61,878 nucleotides of DNA from an uncultured Prevotellaceae bacterium (lineage in GTDB: Bacteria; Bacteroidota; Bacteroidia; Bacteroidales; Bacteroidaceae): the NCBI GenBank assembly GCA_947168395.1, contig CAMVLT010000018.1, forward strand, positions 1 through 61,878. Direction: 5' to 3'. The translations under genes were made by a program, and so were the position numbers. Of this stretch, positions 9,442 through 19,298 are shown piece by piece (position 1 is the stretch's first letter; every line of letters begins with the position of its first letter). The notes beneath the pieces were generated by a model. That model was not told where the DNA came from and ran no database searches. It saw only the letters and a list, made by a program, of their open reading frames with translations.

Positions 9442-12220
9442 ATACACAATACGCCTGGCGCTGCTTTTCCTTACCTTATTATATAATATAAGGGGTGAAG
9501 CAAAACTCTCTGACAGATATACTGAACAGAGACCGCTGACCATGGTGTGCGACTGGGAGCTGCCTCCATACGAGTTCTTTAACGACGTGGGAGAGCCTTC
9601 AGGCTATACCATAGAGTTGCTAACCATCATTCTTGACAAGCTAAATATACCATACGAATTCGTGCCAAGGGAGAAACCTTTGGATGCCGACAGCCTGAAA
9701 TACATTTCCGATATCTTCATCCTGTCAGAGTACTATCCGAGCCACGACGAGTTCTACGTAACAAGCAACGTGATATACTACTACAAGATGATGCTGGCCA
9801 TGCGCAACGAAACGCCATCCGTAGCGTCGATTACCGACATCCCCACTGGCCATCTGCTTGTTTCCAGATTAGACGGTCGCATCTCTGCACTTGCCCTGAA
9901 AAACATGTCGTTAGATGCCAACATAGAATTTCATGCTCCAATGGAAGCCCTGTCAGGCGTTTCCAGCGGGAAATACGACTACTTCTTCTGGGGCGAACAA
10001 CCCCTGAAGTGGAAAATCAGGGAACTGAACCTGGAAAACCTAAAGCTCGTAGACTTGAACCTACCTGCCGCCGAACTGCGATTTGCCAGCAAGGACAAAG
10101 AGCTGATAAGCGCTATTGACAACCAGTTTGCACGCCTTGAGCAAGAGGGAGAGCTAATCCGCCTGCACGACAAGTGGTTCCATCCAGAACGCCACCACGA
10201 CAACGCCTCACCCATCGTGCTTTATACCGCCATTGCAGCAATCCTGCTGTTGTTCGTAATGTTCCTGACACACTGGCTGGCTAAGCTGCGCGTCAAAAAG
10301 ATGACCCTCAGAAGTTCCGAGCAGACACGAGTGATGGACATGGCACTGGATATGGGAGGCTACATGGTGACGGAATACGACGCCAATCAAGACCAATTCA
10401 GGAACCTGCGCGGACACCTGATTGACGAGACGCTGACAATGGCTGATGCCGTGGACAGTCTGCACCAGGATGACCGTCAGGCCTTTATAAGCAAAGCCGA
10501 AGAGCTGAGAAAACGCATAACCACCACCTCGGAGCTGACTGTAAGAAGGAACACAGGAACCAGCGAGCAGCCACAATGGCAGCACTTGAAAGGCAGCTGC
10601 ATCAGGGAAAAAGACGAAGAGACCCACCGCCCCACCTTCTTGCTGGTAACCAAGGACATAACGAAGGAGATGGACGAACAGGAGTCGAACAACGAAATGG
10701 CGGCCAAATACATGAAAGCTTTCGATTCGGCACTTGTCGCCATGTCGTTCTATAACTGTGACGGACAGCTCATCGACATGAACGAACGTATGAGGGAGGT
10801 GGTAGGAGTGAATGAGGAAAACCAGGAATTCTTCAGCGAAACGAAACTGTTTGATGCACCGCTTTTCAAGGGAATACTATTCCCCGGAATGGAAGATACA
10901 GTACATGCCTGCCAGCACATGCATTATCCCGACATCCATCTTGACAAATACTTAGAGTATCGTGTACGGTCCATCAAAAACGAGCAAAACGAAATCACCT
11001 ATTATACCGTCACCGTCAGAGACGTAACCAGTGAGCGCAACCTCTACCGCGAACAGCAGGCCATCAAGCGACAGTTGGACGTGACGAACGAGGAGGTCGA
11101 GAAGTTTGAGAAGCAGTTGAACTACCTGCTGTCGAACTGCAATATGTTCATCTGGCAAGCCAACCCCAAAACACGCACAGTGGAAGTGATGCGCTCGCTA
11201 CACAAGGTGGACTTCCAGTTCTCGTATGACGACTACATAGGAAGCATGGCAAACGAAGAGAAAGAGGCTGGCGCCAACACGCTTTTCAACCCGCTCATGA
11301 AGAACCAGCCGTTCAACTTCATACGCCACTATGCCTGCTCGATATTGACCAAGCGCGAAGCGTGGTATGCCATCAGCGGAATGCCCCTTTACGACAAAAA
11401 CGGGAAGGCCCAGGGGCACTTCGGCACCTTGCGCGACATTACCCCACTCATCAAGTCGCAGGAGGAATTGCGGCAAGAAACACTGCGGGCACAGCAGTCG
11501 GGACAGCTGAAGGCAACGTTCCTGGCCAACATGACCCACGAAATACGCACTCCGCTGAACGCCATTGTGGGCTTCTCGGACGTGTTGCACATGGTGGAAG
11601 ACCCCGAGGAGCGCAAAGAGTACATCAGCATCATACGCCACAACTGCGACCTGCTGCTGCGACTCATCGACGACATACTCGAGACATCGAACATGGGTGA
11701 GAAACCGCAAAGCATCGAGCCCGAGGAAATCGACTTTGCCACTTTCTTCGACGAGCTCTGTCAGGTGGTGGCCGAGCGGATACAGGAACCCAGCGTCAGT
11801 TTCATCAAGGACAATCCTTACTCCACATTCCCGGCCTGTACCGACAAAGAACGTATCCAGCAGATTATCACCAACTTTGTGACCAACTCCGTGAAATACA
11901 CCAAGGAAGGACACATCAAGGTGGGGTACAGAGAAGAGTGGAGAGAAGAACGGGGAGAAAAGGTTGACGGCATCTACATCTACTGCGAAGACACGGGTGC
12001 CGGAATACCCAAGGAGAAACAAGCCTCGGTATTTGACCGCTTCGTCAAACTGAACGACTATGTCCAGGGCACAGGCCTCGGTTTATCCATCTGTAAAGCC
12101 ATTGCCAACCGTTGCGGAGGCCACATCGGCGTGACGAGCGAAGGTGACGGAAAAGGCTCCACTTTCTGGATTTGGATTCCCCGCTTCTTGACTTCAAGCA
12201 ATTTTACAGCGGAAAAATAA
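9413..12220 (+). CDS. Second membrane sensor histidine kinase with solute-binding domain
   Basis: 935 residues and the same order as its upstream neighbour: signal segment, family 3 solute-binding domain (WELPPYEFFNDVGEPSGYTI near residue 45), a membrane helix near 270-290, PAS-like regions, HisKA with His709 in ANMTHEIRTP, and HATPase (TNSVKYT, DTGAGI, GLGLSI). The start overlaps the upstream gene by 29 bp, which suggests translational coupling. A later ATG at 9425 is an alternative. It has no receiver domain. The two kinases have clearly diverged in their sensor parts, so they could sense different ligands or form a mixed pair; that is inference. Confidence 0.88.
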   Translation: MKTEMDRYYRYTIRLALLFLTLLYNIRGEAKLSDRYTEQRPLTMVCDWELPPYEFFNDVGEPSGYTIELLTIILDKLNIPYEFVPREKPLDADSLKYISDIFILSEYYPSHDEFYVTSNVIYYYKMMLAMRNETPSVASITDIPTGHLLVSRLDGRISALALKNMSLDANIEFHAPMEALSGVSSGKYDYFFWGEQPLKWKIRELNLENLKLVDLNLPAAELRFASKDKELISAIDNQFARLEQEGELIRLHDKWFHPERHHDNASPIVLYTAIAAILLLFVMFLTHWLAKLRVKKMTLRSSEQTRVMDMALDMGGYMVTEYDANQDQFRNLRGHLIDETLTMADAVDSLHQDDRQAFISKAEELRKRITTTSELTVRRNTGTSEQPQWQHLKGSCIREKDEETHRPTFLLVTKDITKEMDEQESNNEMAAKYMKAFDSALVAMSFYNCDGQLIDMNERMREVVGVNEENQEFFSETKLFDAPLFKGILFPGMEDTVHACQHMHYPDIHLDKYLEYRVRSIKNEQNEITYYTVTVRDVTSERNLYREQQAIKRQLDVTNEEVEKFEKQLNYLLSNCNMFIWQANPKTRTVEVMRSLHKVDFQFSYDDYIGSMANEEKEAGANTLFNPLMKNQPFNFIRHYACSILTKREAWYAISGMPLYDKNGKAQGHFGTLRDITPLIKSQEELRQETLRAQQSGQLKATFLANMTHEIRTPLNAIVGFSDVLHMVEDPEERKEYISIIRHNCDLLLRLIDDILETSNMGEKPQSIEPEEIDFATFFDELCQVVAERIQEPSVSFIKDNPYSTFPACTDKERIQQIITNFVTNSVKYTKEGHIKVGYREEWREERGEKVDGIYIYCEDTGAGIPKEKQASVFDRFVKLNDYVQGTGLGLSICKAIANRCGGHIGVTSEGDGKGSTFWIWIPRFLTSSNFTAEK

Positions 12221-12261
12221 AAAAAGTGCCTCGGACTTTACGATAATCACTTCTTTTTTAT

Positions 12262-12269
12262 TATCTTTG
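12262..12269 (+). promoter_or_regulatory. TATCTTTG promoter box upstream of IMP cyclohydrolase
   Basis: A TAnnTTTG match 43 bp upstream of the start codon. It probably drives the following purH-mre-mrdA-rodA run, because no other clear box lies between those genes. Confidence 0.6.
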
Positions 12270-12312
12270 CATCCTATTTTCCCTATACATGTACATATAA
12301 CGTTATACACAA

Positions 12313-12906
12313 ATGGCAGAAACAAAAAAGATTAAGACCGCATTGGTGTCGGTATTCCACAAGGATGGCCTCAACGAGTTGTTGGAGAAATTGAATCAGG
12401 AGGGCGTCAAATTCCTGAGTACGGGAGGTACGCAGAGTTTTATCGAGTCGCTTGGCTATGAGTGCCAGAAAGTAGAGGACGTAACGACCTACCCCTCTAT
12501 CCTCGGCGGGCGTGTGAAGACACTCCACCCCAAAGTGTTCGGAGGCATTCTGGGACGTCGTGACAACGAGGGCGACCGTGAGCAGATGGCCAAGTATGAG
12601 ATTCCCGAGATTGACCTTGTCATTGTTGACCTTTATCCCTTTGAACAGACAGTAGCCAGTGGTGCCAGCGAGGCTGACATCATCGAGAAGATTGACATCG
12701 GTGGCATTTCACTCATCCGAGCCGGAGCAAAGAATTTCAAGGACGTTGTCATCGTCCCCTCCAAGGCCGAGTACTCCGTGCTGCTCGACATCATCAACGC
12801 TCAGGGAGCAGCTACTACACTCGAGCAGCGTCGTATGTTTGCCACACGCGCCTTCGGAGTCAGCTCCCACTATGACACTGCCATTCACAACTGGTTTATT
12901 GGATAA
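12313..12906 (+). CDS. purH: IMP cyclohydrolase (N-terminal half of PurH, stand-alone)
   Basis: 197 residues that correspond to the MGS-like cyclohydrolase domain of PurH, which closes FAICAR to IMP in the last step of purine synthesis. Family motifs are present: ALVSVFHKDGL, LSTGGT, ILGGRVKTLHPKVFGGIL and DLVIVDLYPFEQT. The protein stops at HNWFIG, at the usual domain boundary. Canonical PurH continues for about 310 more residues with the AICAR transformylase domain. That half is present as a separate gene at 33774-34961, so this is a domain split and not a truncation. The neighbouring mreB start lies 37 bp downstream. Confidence 0.9.
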   Translation: MAETKKIKTALVSVFHKDGLNELLEKLNQEGVKFLSTGGTQSFIESLGYECQKVEDVTTYPSILGGRVKTLHPKVFGGILGRRDNEGDREQMAKYEIPEIDLVIVDLYPFEQTVASGASEADIIEKIDIGGISLIRAGAKNFKDVVIVPSKAEYSVLLDIINAQGAATTLEQRRMFATRAFGVSSHYDTAIHNWFIG

Positions 12907-12943
12907 GAATTGAAGATTAGAAGTATTGAAAGTTTGAAGAAGT

Positions 12944-13966
12944 ATGGGATTTTTTAGTTTCGTTCAGGAAATTGCAATGGACCTTGGCACAGCCAACACG
13001 ATTATTATCAGTGATGACAAAATCGTTGTTGACGAGCCTTCCGTAGTAGCCCTCGACCGCCGTACTGACAAAATGATTGCCGTAGGCGAGAAGGCCAAAA
13101 TGATGTATGAAAAGGAGCATCCCGGCATTCGTACCATCCGTCCCTTGCGCGACGGTGTGATTGCCGACTTTACAGCCTGCGAGCAAATGATGCGCGGGCT
13201 TATCAAGATGGTACACCCAAGCTCGCGCCTGTTCTCGCCGTCTCTTCGCATGGTTATAGGCGTGCCCTCAGGTTCTACCGAGGTTGAGCTTCGTGCCGTC
13301 CGTGACTCGGCTGAGCACGCTGAGGGACGTGATGTCTATCTGATTTTCGAGCCGATGGCTGCTGCCGTCGGTATTGGCATCGACGTTGAGGCCCCTGAAG
13401 GCAACATGATTGTCGACATTGGTGGTGGTACAACCGAGATTGCCGTCATCTCACTCGGCGGCATTGTGGCCAACACCAGCATCAAGGTGGCAGGCGACGA
13501 CCTGAACGCCGACATCCAGGAGTACATGTCACGCCAGCACAACGTGAAGGTGTCAGAGCGTATGGCTGAGCGCGTCAAGATTAACGTTGGCTCGGCACTG
13601 ACCGACCTGGGCGACGAGGCTCCCGAGGACTATGTGGTACACGGCCCGAACCGCATCACGGCCCTGCCTATGGAGGTGCCCGTGTGCTATCAGGAGATTG
13701 CCCACTGCATCGACAAGACCGTAGCACGCATCGAAGCTGCCGTACTGGCTGCTCTGGAGAACACACCGCCCGAGCTGTATGCCGACATCGTGAAGAACGG
13801 CATCTACCTGACTGGTGGCGGTGCCCTGCTGCGCGGTCTGGGCAAGCGTTTGACTGATAAGATCAGCATCCCCTTCATCGTGGCTGAAGACCCGTTGCAC
13901 TGCGTAGCCCGTGGTGCAGGTATCGCCTTGAAGAACATTGACCGTTTCACGTTCCTGATGAGATAA
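12944..13966 (+). CDS. mreB: Rod shape-determining protein MreB
   Basis: 340 residues of the bacterial actin family. Phosphate-binding and nucleotide motifs are visible: MDLGTANTIII near the N-terminus, DIGGGTTEIAVIS near residue 155, and YLTGGGALLRGL near the C-terminus. MreB filaments under the inner membrane orient the wall-elongation complex whose other members, MreC, MreD, PBP2 and RodA, follow directly. Length and order are normal for the family. Confidence 0.97.
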   Translation: MGFFSFVQEIAMDLGTANTIIISDDKIVVDEPSVVALDRRTDKMIAVGEKAKMMYEKEHPGIRTIRPLRDGVIADFTACEQMMRGLIKMVHPSSRLFSPSLRMVIGVPSGSTEVELRAVRDSAEHAEGRDVYLIFEPMAAAVGIGIDVEAPEGNMIVDIGGGTTEIAVISLGGIVANTSIKVAGDDLNADIQEYMSRQHNVKVSERMAERVKINVGSALTDLGDEAPEDYVVHGPNRITALPMEVPVCYQEIAHCIDKTVARIEAAVLAALENTPPELYADIVKNGIYLTGGGALLRGLGKRLTDKISIPFIVAEDPLHCVARGAGIALKNIDRFTFLMR

Positions 13967-13972
13967 TCTCTT

Positions 13973-14839
13973 GTGAAGAACCTGCTGACGTTCGTTACAA
14001 GGTACTATCACTGGTTCATACTTCTGCTGTTAGAAGTGGCCAGTGGGGTGTTGTTGTTCCAGTACAACAACTACCAGAGCAGCGTGTGGTTTACTTCGGC
14101 CAACGCCGTGGTGGGCAAGGTTTATGAATGGGATGCCGCCGTGCGTTCCTTCTTCTCGCTGACCCGTGTCAACGAAGAGCTCACGCTGCGCAACTTCTAC
14201 CTTGAGCGGCAGGTGACACAACTGCGCCGTCTCTATGGAGACCTGACACAGGACACTACCGTCATGCAGCGGCAAGAACTGGAGTTCCTCAGCCAGTACA
14301 AGCTGATACCTGCCAAGGTGGTTTCCAACACGGTAGACAAGGCCAACAACCTTATTACCATCGACAAAGGCAGCCTCGATGGTGTCGAGAAGGACATGGG
14401 TGTGGCCTGTGGCAGCGGCGTGGTAGGCGTGGTCTATTTAGTGTCCAGTCACTATTCGGTGGTCATTCCCGTACTCAATGTCACATCGTCACGTATCAGC
14501 TGTGCCATCCGTGGCCGTGGCTATTTCGGTTACCTGCAGTGGTATGGTGGTGACCCATCGGTGGCATACGTTGAGGACATTCCCCGACATGCCCGCTTCA
14601 AGCGCGGCGACTGGGTAGAGACCAGCGGCTACTCGGCTATATTCCCTCCGGGGGTACTGGTCGGCAAGGTAACGAATATCTACAACTCCCCCGACGGCTT
14701 GTCCTATAGGCTGAAAGTAAAGCTGACCACCGACTTTGCCTGTCTGCGCGACGTCTGTGTCATCAACGACAAGAGCATTAGCGAGCGGCTACGGCTGATG
14801 GAACAAGTCAAGGATTCCATAACAATGACTCCCAAATAA
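13973..14839 (+). CDS. mreC: Rod shape-determining protein MreC
   Basis: 288 residues. The start is a GTG at 13973, 6 bp after mreB stops. An N-terminal membrane helix (about 10-30) is followed by a coiled-coil stretch and a beta-rich periplasmic domain with motifs such as ITIDKGSLDGVEKDMGVAC and a glycine-rich VGVVYLVSS, as expected for MreC. It links the MreB filament to the periplasmic synthases. Translational coupling with mreB is likely. Confidence 0.93.
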   Translation: MKNLLTFVTRYYHWFILLLLEVASGVLLFQYNNYQSSVWFTSANAVVGKVYEWDAAVRSFFSLTRVNEELTLRNFYLERQVTQLRRLYGDLTQDTTVMQRQELEFLSQYKLIPAKVVSNTVDKANNLITIDKGSLDGVEKDMGVACGSGVVGVVYLVSSHYSVVIPVLNVTSSRISCAIRGRGYFGYLQWYGGDPSVAYVEDIPRHARFKRGDWVETSGYSAIFPPGVLVGKVTNIYNSPDGLSYRLKVKLTTDFACLRDVCVINDKSISERLRLMEQVKDSITMTPK

Positions 14840-14846
14840 GATAGGT

Positions 14847-15344
14847 ATGGCAATTGACGCATTAAGAAGAGCCCTTATTTTTGTGGTGCTGTGTCTGACG
14901 CAGGTATTGGTGTTCAACCACATCCACCTGTTCGGCTATGCCACCGTGCTGCTCTATGTCTATTTTGTAGTCATGTTCCCCCGCAACTATCCCCGCTGGG
15001 CCATATTGTTGTGGAGTTTCTTCCTGGGATTGGCGGTCGACATGTTCTCCAGCACTCCGGGCATGGCAGCTGCCTCGCTCACGTTGACGGGTTTCCTCCA
15101 GCCCTACTTGCTGGAGCTATTCCTGCCCCGCGAGGCTCCCGAGAACATGAAGTCGGCCCTATCGACCTTGGGCTTTACCAAGTTCCTGACTCTGGCTGCC
15201 ATTTTGGTATTTGTCCAGTGTCTGCTCTTTTTCACTATCGAGTCGTTTAGCTTCTTTAACTGGTTACAATGGTTGTTGAACGTCATCGGCAGCACCGTCC
15301 TGACAGTGATTCTGCTGATGGCTTTGGAGAGTGTTCGTAAATAA
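14847..15344 (+). CDS. mreD: Rod shape-determining protein MreD
   Basis: 165 residues, almost entirely hydrophobic with about five membrane segments, typical in size for MreD. Sequence conservation in this family is low, so the call rests mainly on position between mreC and mrdA and on topology. Its TAA stop shares one base with the next ATG (TAATG), so translation of mrdA is probably coupled. Confidence 0.9.
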   Translation: MAIDALRRALIFVVLCLTQVLVFNHIHLFGYATVLLYVYFVVMFPRNYPRWAILLWSFFLGLAVDMFSSTPGMAAASLTLTGFLQPYLLELFLPREAPENMKSALSTLGFTKFLTLAAILVFVQCLLFFTIESFSFFNWLQWLLNVIGSTVLTVILLMALESVRK

Positions 15345-17197
15345 TGAAGGATTACGGGCTTGAGAACCGCCGCTATGTGATTGGTGGGGTGGCTACGCTT
15401 ATTGTGGTCATCTACATTATCCGCTTGTTCACGCTACAGATTTCCAGCGATGACTACAAGAAGAGTGCCGACTCCAACGCTTTCCTCAAGAAGATTGATT
15501 TCCCCTCCCGAGGTGTCATCACCGACCGCAACGGGCAGCTTCTGGTGTTCAATCAGCCAGCCTACGACATCATGGTGGTGATGAACGAGACCAAAGGCCG
15601 ACTCGACACACTCGAGTTCTGCCAGGCTCTGAACATCACCAAGGAGGAGTTCGACACCCGCATGGCAACCATCAAGGACCCTAACCGTAATCATGGCTAT
15701 TCACCATTCACCGAGCAACTGTTTCTGAGCCAGCTCAGCGACAAGGACTTCTCAGTGTTCCAGGAGAAGATGTACCGGTTCCCCGGTTTCTATGTCCAGC
15801 GGCGCAGCATCCGTCAATACCAGTATCCCTATGCCGCTCACGTCCTTGGCGACGTGGCTGAGGTGTCGCCTGCCGATATTGAGAACGACGACTATTACCA
15901 GCCTGGCGACTACATTGGCAAGATGGGTGTAGAGCGCAGCTACGAAAAGCAGCTACGTGGCGAGAAGGGTGTCAAGATACTGCTCCGCGACGCTCACGGC
16001 CGCATTCAAGGCTCCTACCAGAACGGTGCCTTGGACCGCCACCCCAAGCCCGGCAAGAACCTGACTCTGGCCATCGACTACAAGTTACAGGCCTTGGGCG
16101 AACGCCTGATGCAGAACAAGATAGGCTCCATCGTAGCCATCGAACCGTCTACGGGCGAAGTGCTCTGCATGGTCTCATCGCCTACTTACGACCCTCGTCT
16201 GATGACAGGCCGCCAGCGGTCGAAGAAGCACATCGAGCTGAGCAAGAACGTGTGGAAACCGCTCTACAACCGCTCCATCATGGGTCTTTACCCGCCAGGC
16301 TCCACCTTCAAGACGTCGCAGGGCCTCACCTTTCTCAGCGAGGGCATCATCACTCCTTCCACACCTTACCCCTGTGCTCATGGCTTCAACTTCAAGGGAC
16401 TGCACGTAGGCTGTCACGGCCACGCCGCTCCCCTGCCATTGGTACCGGCACTCTCAACGTCGTGCAACGGATTCTTCTGCTGGGGTCTCTACCACATGAT
16501 CAATACCAACATCTCGAAGTACGGCTCTGTGCAAAACGCCATGAATACCTGGCGCGACTATATGGTGAGCATGGGCTTCGGCTATCAGTTGGGTATCGAC
16601 CTTCCTGGCGAGAAGCGCGGACTGATACCCAATGCCCAGTTCTACGACAAGGCGTACAAAGGCTCGTGGAACGGACTGACCATCATTTCCATCTCCATCG
16701 GCCAGGGCGAAGTGCTGCTCACTCCACTGCAGATAGCCAATCTCGGTGCCACCATCGCCAACCGTGGCTACTACTACGTGCCTCATGTGGTACGCAAGGT
16801 GCAGGGCGAACCCCTCGACACCCTCTTTACGAGGAAACACTATTCAAAAGCCGACCGCTCAGCTTACGACTACGTTGTACAGGGCATGCGGTCGTCGGCT
16901 CTCGGTGGTACTTGCAAGGCACTGGCCCACTACGACTTCATGGCCTGTGGCAAGACGGGTACAGCCCAGAACAAAGGCCACGACCACTCTGTCTTCATGG
17001 GCTTTGCCCCGATGGACGCCCCCAAGATAGCGGTTGCCGTCTACGTCGAGAATGGCGGATGGGGAGCCACCTACGGCGTACCCATAGGCGGACTCATCAT
17101 GGAACAATTCATTCACGGAAAACTCTCAGCGGCTTCCGAAAAGAAGGCCAACGATATACAACATAAGGTCATCAACTATGGCTCCACAGAAAGATAA
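15344..17197 (+). CDS. mrdA: Penicillin-binding protein 2 (elongation transpeptidase)
   Basis: 617 residues. One N-terminal membrane anchor (about 12-32), a PBP dimerisation domain, then the transpeptidase domain with the three active-site motifs: STFK at residue 320, SCN near 373 and KTGT near 537. It cross-links lateral wall peptidoglycan in partnership with RodA, the next gene, which overlaps it by 20 bp. Length is normal for the family. Confidence 0.95.
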   Translation: MKDYGLENRRYVIGGVATLIVVIYIIRLFTLQISSDDYKKSADSNAFLKKIDFPSRGVITDRNGQLLVFNQPAYDIMVVMNETKGRLDTLEFCQALNITKEEFDTRMATIKDPNRNHGYSPFTEQLFLSQLSDKDFSVFQEKMYRFPGFYVQRRSIRQYQYPYAAHVLGDVAEVSPADIENDDYYQPGDYIGKMGVERSYEKQLRGEKGVKILLRDAHGRIQGSYQNGALDRHPKPGKNLTLAIDYKLQALGERLMQNKIGSIVAIEPSTGEVLCMVSSPTYDPRLMTGRQRSKKHIELSKNVWKPLYNRSIMGLYPPGSTFKTSQGLTFLSEGIITPSTPYPCAHGFNFKGLHVGCHGHAAPLPLVPALSTSCNGFFCWGLYHMINTNISKYGSVQNAMNTWRDYMVSMGFGYQLGIDLPGEKRGLIPNAQFYDKAYKGSWNGLTIISISIGQGEVLLTPLQIANLGATIANRGYYYVPHVVRKVQGEPLDTLFTRKHYSKADRSAYDYVVQGMRSSALGGTCKALAHYDFMACGKTGTAQNKGHDHSVFMGFAPMDAPKIAVAVYVENGGWGATYGVPIGGLIMEQFIHGKLSAASEKKANDIQHKVINYGSTER

Positions 17198-18647
17198 ACA
17201 GCCCGGCGTACTCCGGTCACTCGACTATTGGACGATATTACTCTACCTCCTGCTGCTCGCCGGAGGTTGGATGAGTGTATGCGGCGCCAGTTTCGACTAC
17301 GGCGACCCAGACCTCCTCTCGCTGTCCACCCGTTCTGGCATGCAGATAGTGTGGATTGGCACCAGCATCGTGCTGGGATTCATCCTGCTCATGCTCGACG
17401 ACCGTTTCTACGACATGTTTGCCTACATTGTCTACGGCCTACTGCTGCTGTTGCTCTTTGCCACCATCTTCAACACCCACACCATCAAAGGTTCCCGTTC
17501 CTGGCTCGTCTTAGGCCCGGTGCGCCTGCAACCGGCCGAATTTGCCAAGTTCGCCACAGCACTGGCAGTGGCAAAGTTCATGACCATCTACAACTACGAC
17601 ATTCACAAGTGGAAGCATTTCGGCATCACCCTGGCCATTATCCTGCTACCCATGCTATTCATCGTCCTGCAACGTGAGACAGGCTCGGCACTGGTCTACC
17701 TCGCCTTCTTTCTCGTGTTCTACCGCGAGGGAATGCCCGGCAGCATCCTTTTCACAGCTGTCGCCATGGTCATCTACTTCGTCATAGGCATCCGCTTTGC
17801 CGAAGTCCCGTTAGGGGCCACCCCCACTTCGGTGGGCAAGTTCACCGTGCTGCTGCTGATACAAATATTCTCGGCATCCATGGTCTGGGTCTACTGTCGC
17901 GACAGGCGTGACTCCCTGCGGCTCATTGCCTTCTGCGTCGGCATCACCATTTTGGCGCTGCTGTTCTCGTTCTTTGTCATACCCTTCGACATCGTTTGGG
18001 TGCAGCTGGTGCTGGCGGCCTTGCTCATTGGCTACCTGCTGTGGCAGGGACTCGGCACCCGCATACGCAACTACTACTGGATAGCCCTCTTCGCACTTGG
18101 CTCCATGATATTCTTCAATCTGGCCGACTATGGACTGAACCACGTCCTGCAGGATCATCAGCGCAACCGCATCAACGTGCTTCTCGGACTGAAACAGGAC
18201 CTAAAGGGCGCCGGTTACAATGTCCACCAGAGCGAGATTGCCATCGGCTCGGGAGGTCTTGAAGGAAAGGGATTCCTCAACGGTACACAGACGAAGCTGA
18301 AGTACGTGCCCGAACAGGACACCGACTTCATATTCTGCACCGTAGGCGAGGAAGAAGGGTTCATAGGCTCGGCTGGCGTACTGGTGCTCTTCTGGTTGCT
18401 CATACTCCGGCTCATCCATCTGGCCGAGCGGCAACCTTACCGCTTCGGCCGCGTTTATGGCTACTGCGTACTTAGCATCTTCCTGTTCCACGTCTTCATC
18501 AACGTAGGCATGGTATTAGGACTGACGCCTGTCATCGGCATCCCCCTGCCCTTCTTCAGCTACGGCGGCTCATCCCTATGGGGCTTCACCTTTCTGCTGT
18601 TCATCTTCCTGCGTATCGATGCCGGACGCAACCTTGTGCGGTCGTAA
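17178..18647 (+). CDS. rodA: Rod shape-determining protein RodA (SEDS glycosyltransferase)
   Basis: 489 residues with about ten membrane segments. The SEDS signature PLPFFSYGGSS is near the C-terminus, and GSRSWLVLGPVRLQPAEFAK is the conserved early loop. RodA polymerises lipid II for cell elongation with PBP2. The protein is longer than many RodA sequences because of a hydrophobic insert in the middle (about residues 200-310). The gene ends 6 bp from the convergent lrp gene. Confidence 0.95.
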   Translation: MAPQKDKQPGVLRSLDYWTILLYLLLLAGGWMSVCGASFDYGDPDLLSLSTRSGMQIVWIGTSIVLGFILLMLDDRFYDMFAYIVYGLLLLLLFATIFNTHTIKGSRSWLVLGPVRLQPAEFAKFATALAVAKFMTIYNYDIHKWKHFGITLAIILLPMLFIVLQRETGSALVYLAFFLVFYREGMPGSILFTAVAMVIYFVIGIRFAEVPLGATPTSVGKFTVLLLIQIFSASMVWVYCRDRRDSLRLIAFCVGITILALLFSFFVIPFDIVWVQLVLAALLIGYLLWQGLGTRIRNYYWIALFALGSMIFFNLADYGLNHVLQDHQRNRINVLLGLKQDLKGAGYNVHQSEIAIGSGGLEGKGFLNGTQTKLKYVPEQDTDFIFCTVGEEEGFIGSAGVLVLFWLLILRLIHLAERQPYRFGRVYGYCVLSIFLFHVFINVGMVLGLTPVIGIPLPFFSYGGSSLWGFTFLLFIFLRIDAGRNLVRS

Positions 18648-18653
18648 CCCCCC

Positions 18654-19118
18654 CTACAGATTGATACCGTAGCTCTGCTTCACCTCGCTCATGACGAAGG
18701 TGCTCTCAATGGAGGCCAAACTGTCAATCTCGCCCAGCTTGTTGAGCACAAATGCCTGGTACTGCTTCATATCGCGCGCGCGTACCTTTAATAAATAATC
18801 GTATGCCCCCGAGGTGTTGTAGCACTCGGTCACTTCGGGAATGCGCTGGATACGGCGCACAAACGAGTCGGCTATCTCATGGTTTATCTGCTTCAGCTTC
18901 ACCTTGCAGAACACCTGTAGACTCTGGTCCAACTTCTCAGGGTCAAGAACGGCTACATACTTCTTGATGTACCCTCTCTTTTCCAAGCGTTTCTGACGCT
19001 CAAACACGGGCGTTGGGGTCAAATGAACGGCATCGGCCAACTCTTTGGTGGTCAATTTGGCGTTTTTTTGCAGTATTTTCAGTATCTGCAGGTCTGTTTC
19101 GTCGAGAATTTCTGCCAT
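18654..19118 (-). CDS. Lrp/AsnC family transcriptional regulator
   Basis: 154 residues. The N-terminal helix-turn-helix reads LTTKELADAVHLTPTPVFER, followed by the ligand-binding RAM domain that ends near MSEVKQSYGINL. These proteins form octamers and usually respond to amino acids. The gene is divergent from the methionine/cysteine-related sulfhydrylase gene at 19299, with about 180 bp between them, so it may regulate that gene; this is inference from position. Confidence 0.92.
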   Translation of the reverse strand: MAEILDETDLQILKILQKNAKLTTKELADAVHLTPTPVFERQKRLEKRGYIKKYVAVLDPEKLDQSLQVFCKVKLKQINHEIADSFVRRIQRIPEVTECYNTSGAYDYLLKVRARDMKQYQAFVLNKLGEIDSLASIESTFVMSEVKQSYGINL

Positions 19119-19222
19119 TTCTTAGATTTTTATTCTGTTTGCAAGGGCACGAAAAGCCCCGTTTGGAAAGTTTTTCTTTCACGGTTGCAAAATTAGCAAT
19201 ATTTTCCGAATTACGAAAGAAA

Positions 19223-19254
19223 TTTGGAGGATTTTTTCAAATGTAGTACCTTTG
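19223..19254 (+). promoter_or_regulatory. Full TTTG-N20-TACCTTTG promoter for the sulfhydrylase gene
   Basis: TTTG at 19223-19226 and TACCTTTG at 19247-19254 are separated by 20 bp, an exact match to the Bacteroidetes primary promoter layout. Confidence 0.75.
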
Positions 19255-19298
19255 CACCGTGATTCAATAACAACAATAATAACAGAAAGGACATAATT

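Noticed and set aside
11198..12022. 274-codon minus-strand frame
   Set aside because: Antisense shadow of the second sensor kinase, with no domain and no promoter.
16252..17166. 304-codon plus-strand frame
   Set aside because: Out-of-frame shadow of the PBP2 gene, with the low-complexity composition typical of such shadows.
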